DNA from: Natrononativus amylolyticus
GTDB lineage: Archaea > Halobacteriota > Halobacteria > Halobacteriales > Natrialbaceae
Assembly (NCBI RefSeq): GCF_024362525.1
Contig: NZ_CP101458.1
Location: forward strand, 2,666,001 to 2,730,000
Direction: 5' to 3'
Length of the DNA: 64,000 nt
Shown: positions 6,760-15,948 of the stretch, piece after piece
How the letters are laid out: every line of letters starts with the position of its first letter
How positions within the stretch are numbered: position 1 is the stretch's first letter
Notes under the pieces: generated by a model
The model's database searches: none
The model's input: the letters and a program-made list of their open reading frames with translations, nothing else
Told to the model about the DNA's origin: nothing
Translations under genes and position numbers: made by a program

Positions 6760-8700
6760 GTGAGTACCACAGACGAAGAGACGCCGTTCGACGCCTACAG
6801 AGAGCACGTCGACCGTCCGCTCTCGAGGCTGTTCCGCGAGTACGGTCCCGGCCGGTTGCACTGGTTTTCGATCGCGATGGTGGCGAACTTCATCGCCCAG
6901 ATGTCCTCGCTCGTCCCGCCGCTGATCCTCGGAGCGGCGATCGACGCCATCTTCACCGAGGGCGGCGAGGGGTACAGCCTCCCGGTGGTACCCGACGCCT
7001 GGCTGCCGGCGACGGAGATGGCCCAGTTCTGGTTCTCCGTGAGCGCCATCGCGGGGGCGTTTATCCTGGTCGGCGTCTTCACCTGGATCTACGGCGTCTC
7101 GGGCAACCTGTTCGCCCACGACGTGATGCACACGGTCAGGGTCGACTGCTTCCGGAAGATGCAGGAACTGGACATGACCTTCTTCGACGACAAGCAGACC
7201 GGCGAGGTCATGGCCGTCCTCAACAACGACACCCAGAACCTCGAGATGTTCCTGGACAACGCGCTCATCAACTCGGTTCGACTGCTCGTGATGGTCGGCG
7301 GCATCACGGCGATCCTGTTCTTTCTCAACTGGCAGCTCGCGTTCGTCACGCTCGTCGCGATCCCGGTCATGTTCGCCTTCACCTACTGGTTCATGGTCAC
7401 CGTCGAACCCCGCTACGTTCGCCAGCGGGCGGCCGTCGGCTGGCTCAACACCCGCCTCGAGAACAGCCTCTCGGGGATGGGGTTGACGAAGACGACGAGC
7501 AGCGAGGAGTACGAAGTGGGTCGAGTCCGCAAGGCCTCGAAGCGGCTGTTCGACGACACGATGGCCGTCCTCAAGCTCTCCTACGTCTACCGGCCGGGGA
7601 TGGAACTGCTCGCCGGGATCGCCTTCGCCGCCACCTTCCTCGTCGGCGGCTGGTGGATCGCCACCGGCACCGCGCCGGGGCCGATGACCGGCACGCTCCA
7701 GGTCGGCGAGTTCGTCACCTTCCTCTTTCTGACGCAGTTCATCGTCTCGCCGCTCGCGGAGGTCTCGAACATCGTCGACCAGTACGAGAACGCCAAGGCC
7801 TCGAGCGAGCGCGTCTTCGGGCTGATGGACATCCCGATCTACGTCAGCGATCCGGACGAACCCGATGAGCTCGAGCCCGTAACGGGCCGGGTCGAGTACG
7901 ACGAGGTCTCCTTCAGCTACGCCGAGGGAGAGCGCCGGGCAGTCGGCGACGAGGCCGACGGTGAGGAGGAAGTCGTCGTCGAGGACCTCTCGTTCGTCGC
8001 CGAACCCGGCGACACCGTCGCGCTGGTCGGCCCGACGGGGGCCGGCAAGTCGACGGTGCTCAAGCTGCTGTTGCGGCTGTACGACGTCAGCGACGGCGAG
8101 ATCCGCGTCGACGGCCACGACGTCCGCGACGTCCGCCTCGACGAGCTCCGCGACGCGATCGGCTACGTCAGCCAGGAGACGTTCCTCTTCGACGGGACGA
8201 TCGCCGACAACATCCGGTACGGCCACTTCGAGGCGAGCAACGAGGCCGTCCGGGAGGCTGCGAAGGCGGCCCAGGCCCACGAGTTCATCGAAGAGCTCGA
8301 GGACGAGTACGAGACGCGCGTCGGCGAGCGCGGCGTGAAGCTCTCCGGCGGCCAGCGCCAGCGGGTCGCCCTCGCCCGGACCGTCCTCCAGGATCCCGAG
8401 GTCCTGATCTTAGACGAGGCGACCAGCGCCGTCGACACGAAGACCGAGCTGCTGATCCAGCGCTCGATCGACCGCCTCACCGAAGACCGGACGACGCTCG
8501 CGATCGCCCACCGGCTCTCGACGGTGAAGGACGCCGACACCATCCTCGTCCTCGAGGGCGGCCGGATCGTCGAGCGCGGGAGCCACGAGGAGTTACTCGA
8601 GCGCGGCGGGCGGTACGCGACGCTGTGGGGCGTCCAGGCCGGCGACGTCGACGAGGCGCTCGACGCGCTGGCCGACGGCGGCGGAGAGCGATCCTCCTGA
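6760..8700 (+). CDS. ABC exporter, fused membrane and ATPase domains
   Basis: A 646-residue type IV (multidrug/lipid exporter-like) half-transporter. An N-terminal domain with about six membrane segments (roughly residues 25-320) is followed by an ATPase with Walker A GPTGAGKST, signature LSGGQRQR, Walker B VLILDEATSAVD and a switch His in IAHRLST. A short acidic insert precedes Walker A. The frame is open from 6637, but the GTG at 6760 (VSTTDEETPFDAYREH) starts where homologous proteins normally start and the extra upstream residues look non-coding. It would work as a homodimer or with a partner encoded elsewhere. Substrate unknown. It stands alone, transcribed away from the quinoprotein unit. 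Confidence 0.85.
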   Translation: MSTTDEETPFDAYREHVDRPLSRLFREYGPGRLHWFSIAMVANFIAQMSSLVPPLILGAAIDAIFTEGGEGYSLPVVPDAWLPATEMAQFWFSVSAIAGAFILVGVFTWIYGVSGNLFAHDVMHTVRVDCFRKMQELDMTFFDDKQTGEVMAVLNNDTQNLEMFLDNALINSVRLLVMVGGITAILFFLNWQLAFVTLVAIPVMFAFTYWFMVTVEPRYVRQRAAVGWLNTRLENSLSGMGLTKTTSSEEYEVGRVRKASKRLFDDTMAVLKLSYVYRPGMELLAGIAFAATFLVGGWWIATGTAPGPMTGTLQVGEFVTFLFLTQFIVSPLAEVSNIVDQYENAKASSERVFGLMDIPIYVSDPDEPDELEPVTGRVEYDEVSFSYAEGERRAVGDEADGEEEVVVEDLSFVAEPGDTVALVGPTGAGKSTVLKLLLRLYDVSDGEIRVDGHDVRDVRLDELRDAIGYVSQETFLFDGTIADNIRYGHFEASNEAVREAAKAAQAHEFIEELEDEYETRVGERGVKLSGGQRQRVALARTVLQDPEVLILDEATSAVDTKTELLIQRSIDRLTEDRTTLAIAHRLSTVKDADTILVLEGGRIVERGSHEELLERGGRYATLWGVQAGDVDEALDALADGGGERSS

Positions 8701-8727
8701 GGCGCGAAACATCGCGTAAAAGACGAC

Positions 8728-9186
8728 TCAGTCTTCGATCTCGAGTTCGAACTGCTCGTTCTCGGTGACGGAGTTCAGCACGACGCTGGTGTTCGACTCC
8801 TTGATGTCGGGGTCCGTGAGCAGCGCCTTGATCTGGTCGTTCATGCCGTCGGTGTCCTTGAACTTGCCGATGGCGATGACGTCGTAGTCGCCGGTGACCT
8901 CGTAGACGCTGGTCATCTGCCGGTGGTCGCGTAGCGTGTCCGTGATCTCGGGGAGGGCGTTCCCCTCGACTTTCAGCTGGATGACCGCGGTGACGTCGTA
9001 GTCGAGGGCGTCGTAGTCGACTTTCGGCGTGTACCCCTGGATGACCCCTTCCTCCTCGAGATCGGAGAGATGATTCGAGACGGTGGTGACCGAGACGTCG
9101 AGTTCCTCCGCCAGGCTTCGCAGACTCGCACGGCCGTCGCCGAGGAGTGCATTCACCAACTTTGCATCGAGATTTTCGTACGTCAT
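8728..9186 (-). CDS. lrp: Lrp/AsnC-family transcription regulator
   Basis: A 152-residue Lrp/AsnC regulator: winged helix-turn-helix at about residues 4-60 ([16 protein letters not shown]... [22 protein letters not shown]) and a C-terminal ligand-binding RAM domain from about 65 ([11 protein letters not shown]... [16 protein letters not shown]). ATG 9186 is preferred; a GTG one codon upstream is possible. It is divergent from glnA with 125 bases between the starts, and the Lrp-glnA pair is a known haloarchaeal arrangement. Lrp proteins bind DNA as dimers or octamers and usually sense amino acids, so it probably controls glnA and itself; the glnA link is inference from position. Confidence 0.88.
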   Translation of the reverse strand: MTYENLDAKLVNALLGDGRASLRSLAEELDVSVTTVSNHLSDLEEEGVIQGYTPKVDYDALDYDVTAVIQLKVEGNALPEITDTLRDHRQMTSVYEVTGDYDVIAIGKFKDTDGMNDQIKALLTDPDIKESNTSVVLNSVTENEQFELEIED

Positions 9187-9270
9187 CACGCTGACCCACT
9201 CACCCCACCCATTAGAACTTTACGAATATCCACTTTCGTCGCAGTGACGGAAGATTTGCTCAGAGCAGCA

Positions 9271-9280
9271 GGATTTTAGT
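9271..9280 (+). promoter_or_regulatory. Putative glnA TATA box
   Basis: GGATTTTAGT lies 32-41 bases before the glnA ATG and is the best TATA-like element in the short lrp-glnA gap, giving a short untranslated leader. Confidence 0.4.
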
Positions 9281-9311
9281 AGTAGAGGTAGTTGTAGAGA
9301 GCGACCAGAAG

Positions 9312-10667
9312 ATGACAAGCGGAAATCTCTCAGCGACAGAGCAGGCGGTGCTCGACGAGATCGACGAGAAGGGTGTCGACTTCCTCAGACTCCAGTTTAC
9401 CGACATTCTCGGAACCGTAAAGAACGTCTCCGTCCCCGCCCGCCAGGCGGAGAAGGCGTTCACCGAGGGGATCTACTTCGACGGCTCCTCCATCGAAGGG
9501 TTCGTCCGGATCCAGGAGTCCGACATGCGCCTCAAACCCGACCCGGAGACGTTCGCGGTCCTGCCGTGGCGGGACAACGAGGAGAGCGCCGCCGGTCGGA
9601 TGATCTGCGACGTGATCAACACCTCGACCGGTGAACCGTTCGCGGGTGACCCCCGGTACGTGCTCAAGCGGGCCCTCGAGCGCGCGAGCGACATGGGCTA
9701 CACCATCAACGCCGCCCCCGAACCCGAGTTCTTCCTGTTCGAGGAGGACGAGGAGGGCCGCGCGACGACGAAGACCAACGACGCCGGCGGCTACTTCGAC
9801 CTCGCGCCGAAGGACCTCGCACAGGACGTCCGCCGGGACATCATCTACGGGCTCGAGGACATGGGCTTCGAGGTCGAAGCCAGCCACCACGAGGTCGCCG
9901 AGGGCCAACACGAGATCAACTTCGAGTACGACGACGCGCTCACGACCGCGGACAACGTCGGCACCTTCCGCACCGTCGTCCGCGCCATCGCCGCCCAGCA
10001 CGGCTACCACGCGACGTTCATGCCCAAGCCGATCGCCCGCATCAACGGCTCGGGGATGCACACCCACATCTCGCTGTTCACCGAGGACGGCGAGAACGCC
10101 TTCCACGACGACGACGACGAGTTCAACCTCAGCTCGGAAGCGAAGTCGTTCCTCGCGGGGATCTTAGAGCACGCCCCCGCGATCACGGCGATCGCCAACC
10201 CCACAGTCAACAGCTACAAGCGCCTGGTTCCCGGCTACGAGGCGCCGGTCTACGTGGCGTGGTCCGACCGCAACCGCTCGGCGCTGATCCGCCGGCCCGC
10301 CGCCCGCGTCCCCGCGGCCTCCCGGATCGAACTGCGCTCGCCCGACCCCTCGTGTAACCCCTACCTCGCGCTCGCGGTCATGATCCACGCCGGCCTCGAC
10401 GGCATGGAACAGGGCCTCGAGGCGCCCGACCCCGTCCGGGAGAACATCTACGAGTTCGACGAGGTGAAACGCGAGGAGTACGGCATCGAGACGCTGCCCG
10501 CCAACCTGGGCGAGGCCGTCGACGCCCTCGAGGCCGACGAGGCGATCTACAGCGCGCTGGGCCCCCACATCGGCCCGAAGTTCGTCGAGGCCAAGCGCCA
10601 GGAGTTCGAGGAGTACATCGTCGAAGTCTCCGAGTGGGAACTCGAGCGCTACCTCGAGACGTTCTGA
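9312..10667 (+). CDS. glnA: Glutamine synthetase type I (alpha subtype)
   Basis: A 451-residue glutamine synthetase that joins ammonia to glutamate using ATP, the main nitrogen assimilation step. Family motifs are present: DGSSIEGF (substrate/metal region), [10 protein letters not shown] (metal-binding Glu), GSGMHTHIS (ATP/ammonium site), [11 protein letters not shown] and [16 protein letters not shown]. The length and the absence of the 25-residue insert and of the adenylylation-site tyrosine motif (NLYDLPPEE-like) place it in the alpha subtype, controlled by feedback or protein partners and not by adenylylation. The divergent Lrp gene next to it is the likely regulator. Confidence 0.95.
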   Translation: MTSGNLSATEQAVLDEIDEKGVDFLRLQFTDILGTVKNVSVPARQAEKAFTEGIYFDGSSIEGFVRIQESDMRLKPDPETFAVLPWRDNEESAAGRMICDVINTSTGEPFAGDPRYVLKRALERASDMGYTINAAPEPEFFLFEEDEEGRATTKTNDAGGYFDLAPKDLAQDVRRDIIYGLEDMGFEVEASHHEVAEGQHEINFEYDDALTTADNVGTFRTVVRAIAAQHGYHATFMPKPIARINGSGMHTHISLFTEDGENAFHDDDDEFNLSSEAKSFLAGILEHAPAITAIANPTVNSYKRLVPGYEAPVYVAWSDRNRSALIRRPAARVPAASRIELRSPDPSCNPYLALAVMIHAGLDGMEQGLEAPDPVRENIYEFDEVKREEYGIETLPANLGEAVDALEADEAIYSALGPHIGPKFVEAKRQEFEEYIVEVSEWELERYLETF

Positions 10668-10714
10668 GCGTCGACCCGGAACGCCGCGCCGGCGAGCAGT
10701 CGGCAGCCGGCGGG

Positions 10715-10975
10715 CTATAGCTCCGCCTCGCAGTGTCGACACGCCGTCCGATCCGGATCGTTCGGGGCCCCGCACGCGGGGCAGTTGCGAACCGTCGTGA
10801 CGCCCTGCGTCGACCGACTTCGCCGAAGCAGTTTTCGAACGACCTGCGCGGTGCCGACGGCGAAGATCGTCCCGAACGCCAGCCAGCCGAGCGGCCCCAT
10901 CGCGACGAAACTCACGAAGAGGACCCAGCCGAGACCGAGGAGACCGACGGCCATCAGTGCGGCTCGCAGAGACAT
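10715..10975 (-). CDS. Small membrane protein with C-terminal zinc ribbon
   Basis: 86 residues: two hydrophobic segments (about residues 5-22 and 26-45), a basic stretch (RKLLRRSRS), then a rubredoxin-like zinc ribbon CPACGAPNDPDRTACRHC near the end, with two CxxC pairs. ATG 10975 starts directly at the first helix; the longer upstream frame is basic and non-coding in style. Small membrane proteins tipped by a zinc ribbon are common in haloarchaea; the function is unknown. Confidence 0.75.
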   Translation of the reverse strand: MSLRAALMAVGLLGLGWVLFVSFVAMGPLGWLAFGTIFAVGTAQVVRKLLRRSRSTQGVTTVRNCPACGAPNDPDRTACRHCEAEL

Positions 10976-11051
10976 GTTACTCCCTGGAAACCCGGATCGT
11001 ATAATTCTTCTTCTCTTCCAACAGTTCCTCGAGAGCGACCACCGGTTCGGA

Positions 11052-11936
11052 TTACGCAGTCGACCGGCCGCCCGTCTCGAATCGCCACGGGACCGTGATC
11101 GCCGCGAGGCCGACGACCGCACCCGCGACGAGCCACGGGAGCGCGACCGCGCCGCCGACGGCGATTGAGGCCAGGAGCGCGAGCGAACCGGCCGCGAGAG
11201 CCGGCCGACCGAGAGCCCCCGCAGCGTCCGCGTCTCGAGGCGAGGACGCGTACAGCCAGCCCGCGAGCGCGCCGACGGACGCGCCGACGAGGGCGGCGAC
11301 GTCCGCCCGTCCGGCGGTGAGAACCGAGAGGAGCGACAGCCCTCCCGCGAGCGTCAACACGGCGGCGGTTTCGGCTTCTGGCCCGCTCGAGGCGACCCGC
11401 CGCCGGAGCGCCAGCACGACTCCGAGGTAGGCGACGCCGACGGCCGCGCCGGCGACGACGTCGGCCGCGTAGTGGAGGCCGACCGCGATCCGCGAGAAGC
11501 CCACGAGCGCGACCACGACGCCGGCGGCAACGAGTCGCGCCCGACGGGTGCCGACGTCGGTCTCGAGGGCGAGCATCCCCCAGAGGACGACGGCGGCGAG
11601 CGCGTGCCCGCTGGGGAAGCTCTCGGTCGTGACCTTCACGGCCGGTGCGTAGAGGAGCGCGGCGGCCGTCGGCAGCTCCGCTGGCGAGATTGCGGGACCG
11701 ACGCCGGGACGGGAGACGGCGAACACCCCCTTGAGACCGGCCATAATCGCGTAACAGCCGATGACGGTGCCGAGCCACGGCGCGAACCGACGGCGGTCGA
11801 CGAACCAGTAGGCGAGGACGACCGTCGGGAGGACGACCCAGACGCTGCCGAGGTAAGAGAGGAATGCGAAGACGAACGCCGTCCACTCGGGGAACGCGTC
11901 GCGGACGGCCTCGACGTGCGCCGGATCGAACCACAT
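11052..11936 (-). CDS. PAP2-family membrane phosphatase
   Basis: A 294-residue polytopic membrane protein of the PAP2 (phosphatidic acid phosphatase type 2) superfamily. All three signature motifs are present in order: KxxxxxxRP (KGVFAVSRP), the PSGH core (ESFPSGHAL) and SRxxxxxHxxxD (SRIAVGLHYAAD). Members remove phosphate from lipid or isoprenoid phosphates; in archaea dolichyl or polyprenyl diphosphate is a plausible substrate. The catalytic motifs lie in the first half; the second half adds several extra hydrophobic helices. Its neighbours are unrelated membrane proteins in the same direction. Confidence 0.88.
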   Translation of the reverse strand: MWFDPAHVEAVRDAFPEWTAFVFAFLSYLGSVWVVLPTVVLAYWFVDRRRFAPWLGTVIGCYAIMAGLKGVFAVSRPGVGPAISPAELPTAAALLYAPAVKVTTESFPSGHALAAVVLWGMLALETDVGTRRARLVAAGVVVALVGFSRIAVGLHYAADVVAGAAVGVAYLGVVLALRRRVASSGPEAETAAVLTLAGGLSLLSVLTAGRADVAALVGASVGALAGWLYASSPRDADAAGALGRPALAAGSLALLASIAVGGAVALPWLVAGAVVGLAAITVPWRFETGGRSTA

Positions 11937-12007
11937 CGAAAGGTCTGTACGCTGTCAGGACTGGTAGCTCTGTCGGTACCGGGGCGGCGCGGTCTCCGAC
12001 GGGCCAA

Positions 12008-13315
12008 TCAGGAACGCCGCTCGCCGATCATGTTACGAACGCGCCCCGGAACGCCGAGCACCGACAGTCCGGCGCCGAACAGCACCATCAGCACGTAGAC
12101 GCCGAGCGTCGAGGTCCAGACGACGAACATCGCGAGGATGGCCCAGCCGCCGCTGAGGAAGTAAAACGCCGCGATCGCCATCGCGGTGCCGTACAGCAAG
12201 ACGAGGTACGGCCCCCAGCCGTGGGCGTGACCGGAGCGAACCCGACTGCGAACGTAGCGCTTGAGTTCGGCCTCGAGGGACTCCTTCTGGACCGTCCGGC
12301 GCTCGACGTCCTCTTCGAAGGACTCGAGGCGGTCGCGGAGCCGCTCGATCTCTTCGCGGAGCGCTTCCGGGTCCTGAGCACGGTCTGCGGTTCGGGCGCT
12401 CACGCGGCCTCCCGCCCCGGTCGCGGCCTCCTCGCCGGTGTCGCATCCCGTCACCCCGTCGTCAGTCCCCGTGGCGTCGTCGGTCATCGCTTCTGTCGAA
12501 AGCTGTCGCGGGCCGGGACTTTGTAGCTGCCGGTCCGCGTCACGGCCGGCCAACACCGCGTTGAGCACCGCGCCGAAGATGACGAGGATCGCCGCGACGT
12601 ACAGCCAGGCGAGCACGAGTAAGACCGCGCCGAGTGCCCCGTAGAACGCGTAGCTGCCCGCGACGCCGGCGTAGAGGGAGAACAGCCGCGCGAGCGCGAA
12701 CCAGCCGACGGCCGCGAGGATCGTCCCCGGAACGGCCTCCCGGACCCCGACGTCCGCGTCCGGAAAGATCAGGTACAGCGGGAGGAACGCGACGATCAGA
12801 CCCAGGACCACCAGCACCGGCCCGACGACGGAGAGGCCGAGTCCGGGGACGAGAACGACCAGCACCTCGAGACCGCCGAGCGCGATCAACCCCACGGTGA
12901 TCGCGAGCGCGACGATCATCGCGTCCCAGAACGTCTGGAGCAGCGACTTCGAGGCGGCGGTGCCGTAGATCTCCGAGAACGCGCGGTCGAGCCCGCGGAA
13001 CACCCGGCTGCCGCCCCAGAGCAGTCCGAGTGCGCCGACGATCGTCGCGTTTCGCTGGCCGGTTTCGTCGGCGATCGAGTCGGCGAGCAGCTGCTGTGCG
13101 CTCGGCGTGAGCACGTCGCTCGCGGCCGCCGAGACGCGCATCGCGAGGGCGTCGCCGCCGATCGAAGCCGCGATACCCAGCGCGAGCAACATCAGAGGGA
13201 CCAGCGAGACGAACGCGTAGTAGGCGACCCCCGCCGCCAGCAGCGTCAGCTGTTCGGTTCGCGCGAGACGAACCGCGCGCCGGCCGAGTTCGAATCCTGT
13301 CGTGCGGTCGATCAC
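12008..13315 (-). CDS. YihY/UPF0761-family membrane protein with coiled-coil extension
   Basis: A 435-residue membrane protein. Residues about 1-260 match the YihY/BrkB family (six helices; 'GVAYYAFVSLVPLMLLALG', 'LLWGGSRVFRGLDRAFSEIYG'). After an acidic, low-complexity linker (about 262-315) comes a charged coiled coil (EALREEIERLRDRLESFEEDVERR region, about 320-350), then two more membrane helices (about 372-415). The tail is an archaeal addition not found in bacterial YihY. The function of the family is not settled; despite old names (ribonuclease BN, virulence factor BrkB) it is best called a predicted membrane transporter or envelope protein. Confidence 0.82.
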   Translation of the reverse strand: MIDRTTGFELGRRAVRLARTEQLTLLAAGVAYYAFVSLVPLMLLALGIAASIGGDALAMRVSAAASDVLTPSAQQLLADSIADETGQRNATIVGALGLLWGGSRVFRGLDRAFSEIYGTAASKSLLQTFWDAMIVALAITVGLIALGGLEVLVVLVPGLGLSVVGPVLVVLGLIVAFLPLYLIFPDADVGVREAVPGTILAAVGWFALARLFSLYAGVAGSYAFYGALGAVLLVLAWLYVAAILVIFGAVLNAVLAGRDADRQLQSPGPRQLSTEAMTDDATGTDDGVTGCDTGEEAATGAGGRVSARTADRAQDPEALREEIERLRDRLESFEEDVERRTVQKESLEAELKRYVRSRVRSGHAHGWGPYLVLLYGTAMAIAAFYFLSGGWAILAMFVVWTSTLGVYVLMVLFGAGLSVLGVPGRVRNMIGERRS

Positions 13316-13405
13316 GTCCTTCTCTACGCCATCCGCCCCTAAATATCACGGACGGCGCCGGGGAGTGCGGAAAGATCTATACGCGACCGGTCGGAACGTC
13401 GACTC

Positions 13406-13477
13406 GTGACCCGGCCACAGTGTCCCGACTGCGGACTCGTCCGGCTGTACGCGCTCCTCGAGGATAGCGAACGCTGA
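13406..13477 (+). CDS. Possible 23-residue CPxCG microprotein or gene remnant
   Basis: A GTG-started frame of 23 codons, VTRPQCPDCGLVRLYALLEDSER, ends in TGA. It contains one CPDCG half zinc finger. A TATA-like stretch (AAGATCTATA, 13371-13380) lies about 26 bases before the GTG. Haloarchaea have many tiny CPxCG proteins, but those usually carry two such motifs, so this could equally be a remnant of a longer one or chance. It lies in the gap between the YihY-family gene and trm1, on the opposite strand to both. Confidence 0.25.
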   Translation: MTRPQCPDCGLVRLYALLEDSER

Positions 13478-13496
13478 TCGAGGGCAGGGAGGTGAC

Positions 13497-14615
13497 TCAG
13501 TCCGAGAGACTCTCGGCCGTCGCTGCCCGGATTTCGCCGACCGTCGCGTCCGTTTTGAACGTCGTGCCGCTGTAGTGGGCTCTCGAGGCGTCGTACCCCG
13601 CCTCCCCGAGGTCGGCGAGGAAGTCGTCCATCGCGTTCGCCGGCAGCCCCCACTCCTTGCACAGTCGGTGCTGGTCGTAGTGGGTCGGCACCGCGAGTTC
13701 GGCCTCGAGCGTCTCGAGCAGTTCGCGCCCCTTGTTCGCGGTGGCGAACTCGTCGGGGATCCGGTCGCGAACCGCCGCGACGAACGCGGGGTCGCAGGTC
13801 GGCCCCAGCCAGAGCGGCCCGGCCTCGAGCAGCCGCTCGCCGCCGCAGTTGGGACAGGTCTCGAGCGGATCCGCGATCAGTCCCCGGTGGTGCTCCCGAT
13901 AGAGACAGTCCTCGCAGTGAGAGAGGGAGCCCAGTTCCTCGAGGGCGGCGTCGGCGGCGGTCGGCTTGCGCTCGAGTTCGAGGTAGGTCCGGACGTAGTG
14001 GCTGCTCGCGTGGGTCAGAAGCGGCTGGACGCCGACGTCGAAGCGGGCGCCGCTGCGGGCGAGCGCCGACAGCAGGATCCGGACGCCCATCTCGGGGTGG
14101 TAGTCCGTGTTCCGGGGGACCGCGCCGTAGGAGCGCACCCCGCTGTTGAAGTGAGCGCCACACAGCGGGGCGGTGTCGGTCGCGGTGACACAGAGCAGAT
14201 TCCGACAGCGGGCGAAGGCGGCGTCGGCGAACGGCATCGGTGTCCCGAAGGGGTCGAGATCCACCACGTCGTAGGCCGACCGGTGGAGTTCGACGTTCGC
14301 GTCGGCGTGACGAACGTCGACCTCGAGGTCGTTTCGGGCCGCGTTCTCGCGGGCGAGGTCGACCGCCGCCTCGTCGCGGTCACAACAGGTCACCGCCCAG
14401 CCGTCCGCTGCCGCCCGCAGTCCGCGAACCCCGCTTGCGGTCATCGCATCGAGGTACGACTCGGCGTGGGGGTTTCGCCGCTCGTAGGCGCGCAGCGTCG
14501 CGACCGTCAGATCTCGATTCAGCTCCTGACGCGGGTTGTAGAACACCGACGCTTCGACGCCTCGCGTGGACTCGCCGGGCACCTCGAACTCGAGGCCGCC
14601 CTCCGTAACGCGCAT
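13497..14615 (-). CDS. trm1: tRNA (guanine26-N2)-dimethyltransferase
   Basis: A 372-residue Trm1 that uses S-adenosylmethionine to methylate G26 of tRNAs. Visible features: '[18 protein letters not shown]' near residue 22, the SAM-binding core '[16 protein letters not shown]', the DPFG motif ([13 protein letters not shown]), and a C-terminal part with zinc-binding cysteine pairs CEDC and CPNCGG. The ATG at 14615 gives the family length; the longer frame upstream is the reverse of the lipoprotein gene next door and is not real. It is divergent from the lipoprotein at 14743. Confidence 0.94.
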   Translation of the reverse strand: MRVTEGGLEFEVPGESTRGVEASVFYNPRQELNRDLTVATLRAYERRNPHAESYLDAMTASGVRGLRAAADGWAVTCCDRDEAAVDLARENAARNDLEVDVRHADANVELHRSAYDVVDLDPFGTPMPFADAAFARCRNLLCVTATDTAPLCGAHFNSGVRSYGAVPRNTDYHPEMGVRILLSALARSGARFDVGVQPLLTHASSHYVRTYLELERKPTAADAALEELGSLSHCEDCLYREHHRGLIADPLETCPNCGGERLLEAGPLWLGPTCDPAFVAAVRDRIPDEFATANKGRELLETLEAELAVPTHYDQHRLCKEWGLPANAMDDFLADLGEAGYDASRAHYSGTTFKTDATVGEIRAATAESLSD

Positions 14616-14709
14616 GCGACCACTCGACGGGGGAGCGCGAAAAGCGCCGCGGTCTCGTCGCCGGCGGGTGAGAATAGGTATCGTATGGCAAAACATTTCA
14701 GTATCGCGA

Positions 14710-14717
14710 CCTTTATC
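14710..14717 (+). promoter_or_regulatory. TATA box of the lipoprotein gene
   Basis: CCTTTATC lies 26-33 bases before the ATG at 14743, the right distance for a leaderless or nearly leaderless archaeal transcript. Confidence 0.5.
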
Positions 14718-14742
14718 CACGGCGGCAGGAGAGTCTACAGCG

Positions 14743-15249
14743 ATGGTGAAAAACACGCTTACGCGACGCCGATTCGGAGCCGCACTGATCGCAGCGACCT
14801 CGGTCGGTCTCGCGGGCTGTGGTGACAACGGAAACGGCGACGACGACGCAGCGACCAACGAGTCCGACGACGAGGATAACGAGTCGGAGGAAGCCGGCGA
14901 AGGCGAGTTCGGCACCGACCCACAGACCGGCGACCTCACGATCCACCTGGAGAACGAGGACGGCGAACCCGTCTCGAGCGGCGTCTCGATTCGCGTCTCC
15001 CAGGTCGACGGTAACCTGAACACGACGGTCCAGGAGGAGATCTCCGACGGCGAGGCGACGGTGTCGCTGACCGGAACGGGCGACTACTCGATCACCGTCG
15101 AGAGTCTCGAGGACGAGTTCGAGCCCGTCGAGGAGACCGTGACGATGGAAGAAGACGAGGACGAGGGCGTGCTCATCGAGCTCGAGGGCGCCTCGGGCGA
15201 CGAGGAGAACGGCGACGAAGACGGCGAAGACGGCGAAGACGACGAGTAA
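14743..15249 (+). CDS. Tat-exported lipoprotein with Ig-like carboxypeptidase-regulatory fold
   Basis: A 168-residue surface lipoprotein. The N-terminus has [19 protein letters not shown], a Tat signal joined to a lipobox. An acidic linker follows, then one beta-rich domain (about residues 63-150: [22 protein letters not shown]... [18 protein letters not shown]) that resembles CarboxypepD_reg-like / invasin-type Ig repeats, then an acidic tail. The function is unknown. It is divergent from trm1. The ATG at 14743 sits right before the Tat motif. Confidence 0.75.
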   Translation: MVKNTLTRRRFGAALIAATSVGLAGCGDNGNGDDDAATNESDDEDNESEEAGEGEFGTDPQTGDLTIHLENEDGEPVSSGVSIRVSQVDGNLNTTVQEEISDGEATVSLTGTGDYSITVESLEDEFEPVEETVTMEEDEDEGVLIELEGASGDEENGDEDGEDGEDDE

Positions 15250-15394
15250 CCGAGCTCGTCGAACGGCGTCCGTCGGACCCTGCCCGCCGCGGTGGGCCGC
15301 GATTGGGTGATCGCAGCCGTGGAGGCGCAGACCAGTCGTCGCGAACAGACCACACAACCAAACCGATTTTACAGTTCGGCACAGAGTTCAGATC

Positions 15395-15751
15395 GTGCCC
15401 GAATCGAACCCCGTCGAGCGGTGGGAGGCCCGACTCGAGGAAGCCGGCGAGCTCACGCCGGAGATCGTCGGCCGTATCTCCCGCCTCCACGGCGACCGCG
15501 GGGTACACGCGATCGAGGCCGTCGCGGAGGGACGCGTGAAGGCGTATCGGGACTTTACGATCGTCGTCGGCTACGACGACGAGTACGTCGTCGAGGGGCG
15601 GGGGTGTACCTGCAAGGACAGCGAGTACAACCTCGACGCCGACGATCCGACCGATCTCTGCTGGCACGCCCTCGCCGTCGCCATCGCCCGCCGGGTCGGC
15701 CACGTCGACTACCACGACATGTGGTACTCCGAGGTTCGGGAGTTTCTCTGA
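15395..15751 (+). CDS. SWIM zinc-finger protein
   Basis: A 118-residue protein with a SWIM-type zinc motif (CxC...CxH): CTCKDSEYNLDADDPTDLCWH at about residues 70-91, followed by the usual helix. SWIM domains bind zinc and act in DNA, protein or recombination-linked complexes; the target here is unknown. Translation probably begins at GTG 15395, since a TATA-like GATTTTACA lies 22-30 bases upstream (15365-15373). Short SWIM proteins of this size are common in haloarchaea. Confidence 0.75.
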   Translation: MPESNPVERWEARLEEAGELTPEIVGRISRLHGDRGVHAIEAVAEGRVKAYRDFTIVVGYDDEYVVEGRGCTCKDSEYNLDADDPTDLCWHALAVAIARRVGHVDYHDMWYSEVREFL

Positions 15752-15948
15752 GCCGGTCGCGGGTCGCGTTCGCCGGCCGCGGCCGCCCGGAAACCGCCGG
15801 CTACCTCGCCGTTCACGAGATCCTAGAGGGGCCGCGAGCGGGAAGACGAGCGGTGAGAGCGGTGTTACCGGAAATTACACAAATACAGTACACAATTTAC
15901 AGAGATTTTACCATTACTAATTGGCACGAGCGGAGCAGTGCGAGACGC

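Noticed and set aside
13497-15023. Longer N-terminus for Trm1
   Set aside because: The extra 136 codons are the reverse of the neighbouring lipoprotein gene and lack conservation-like features; ATG 14615 gives the normal protein.
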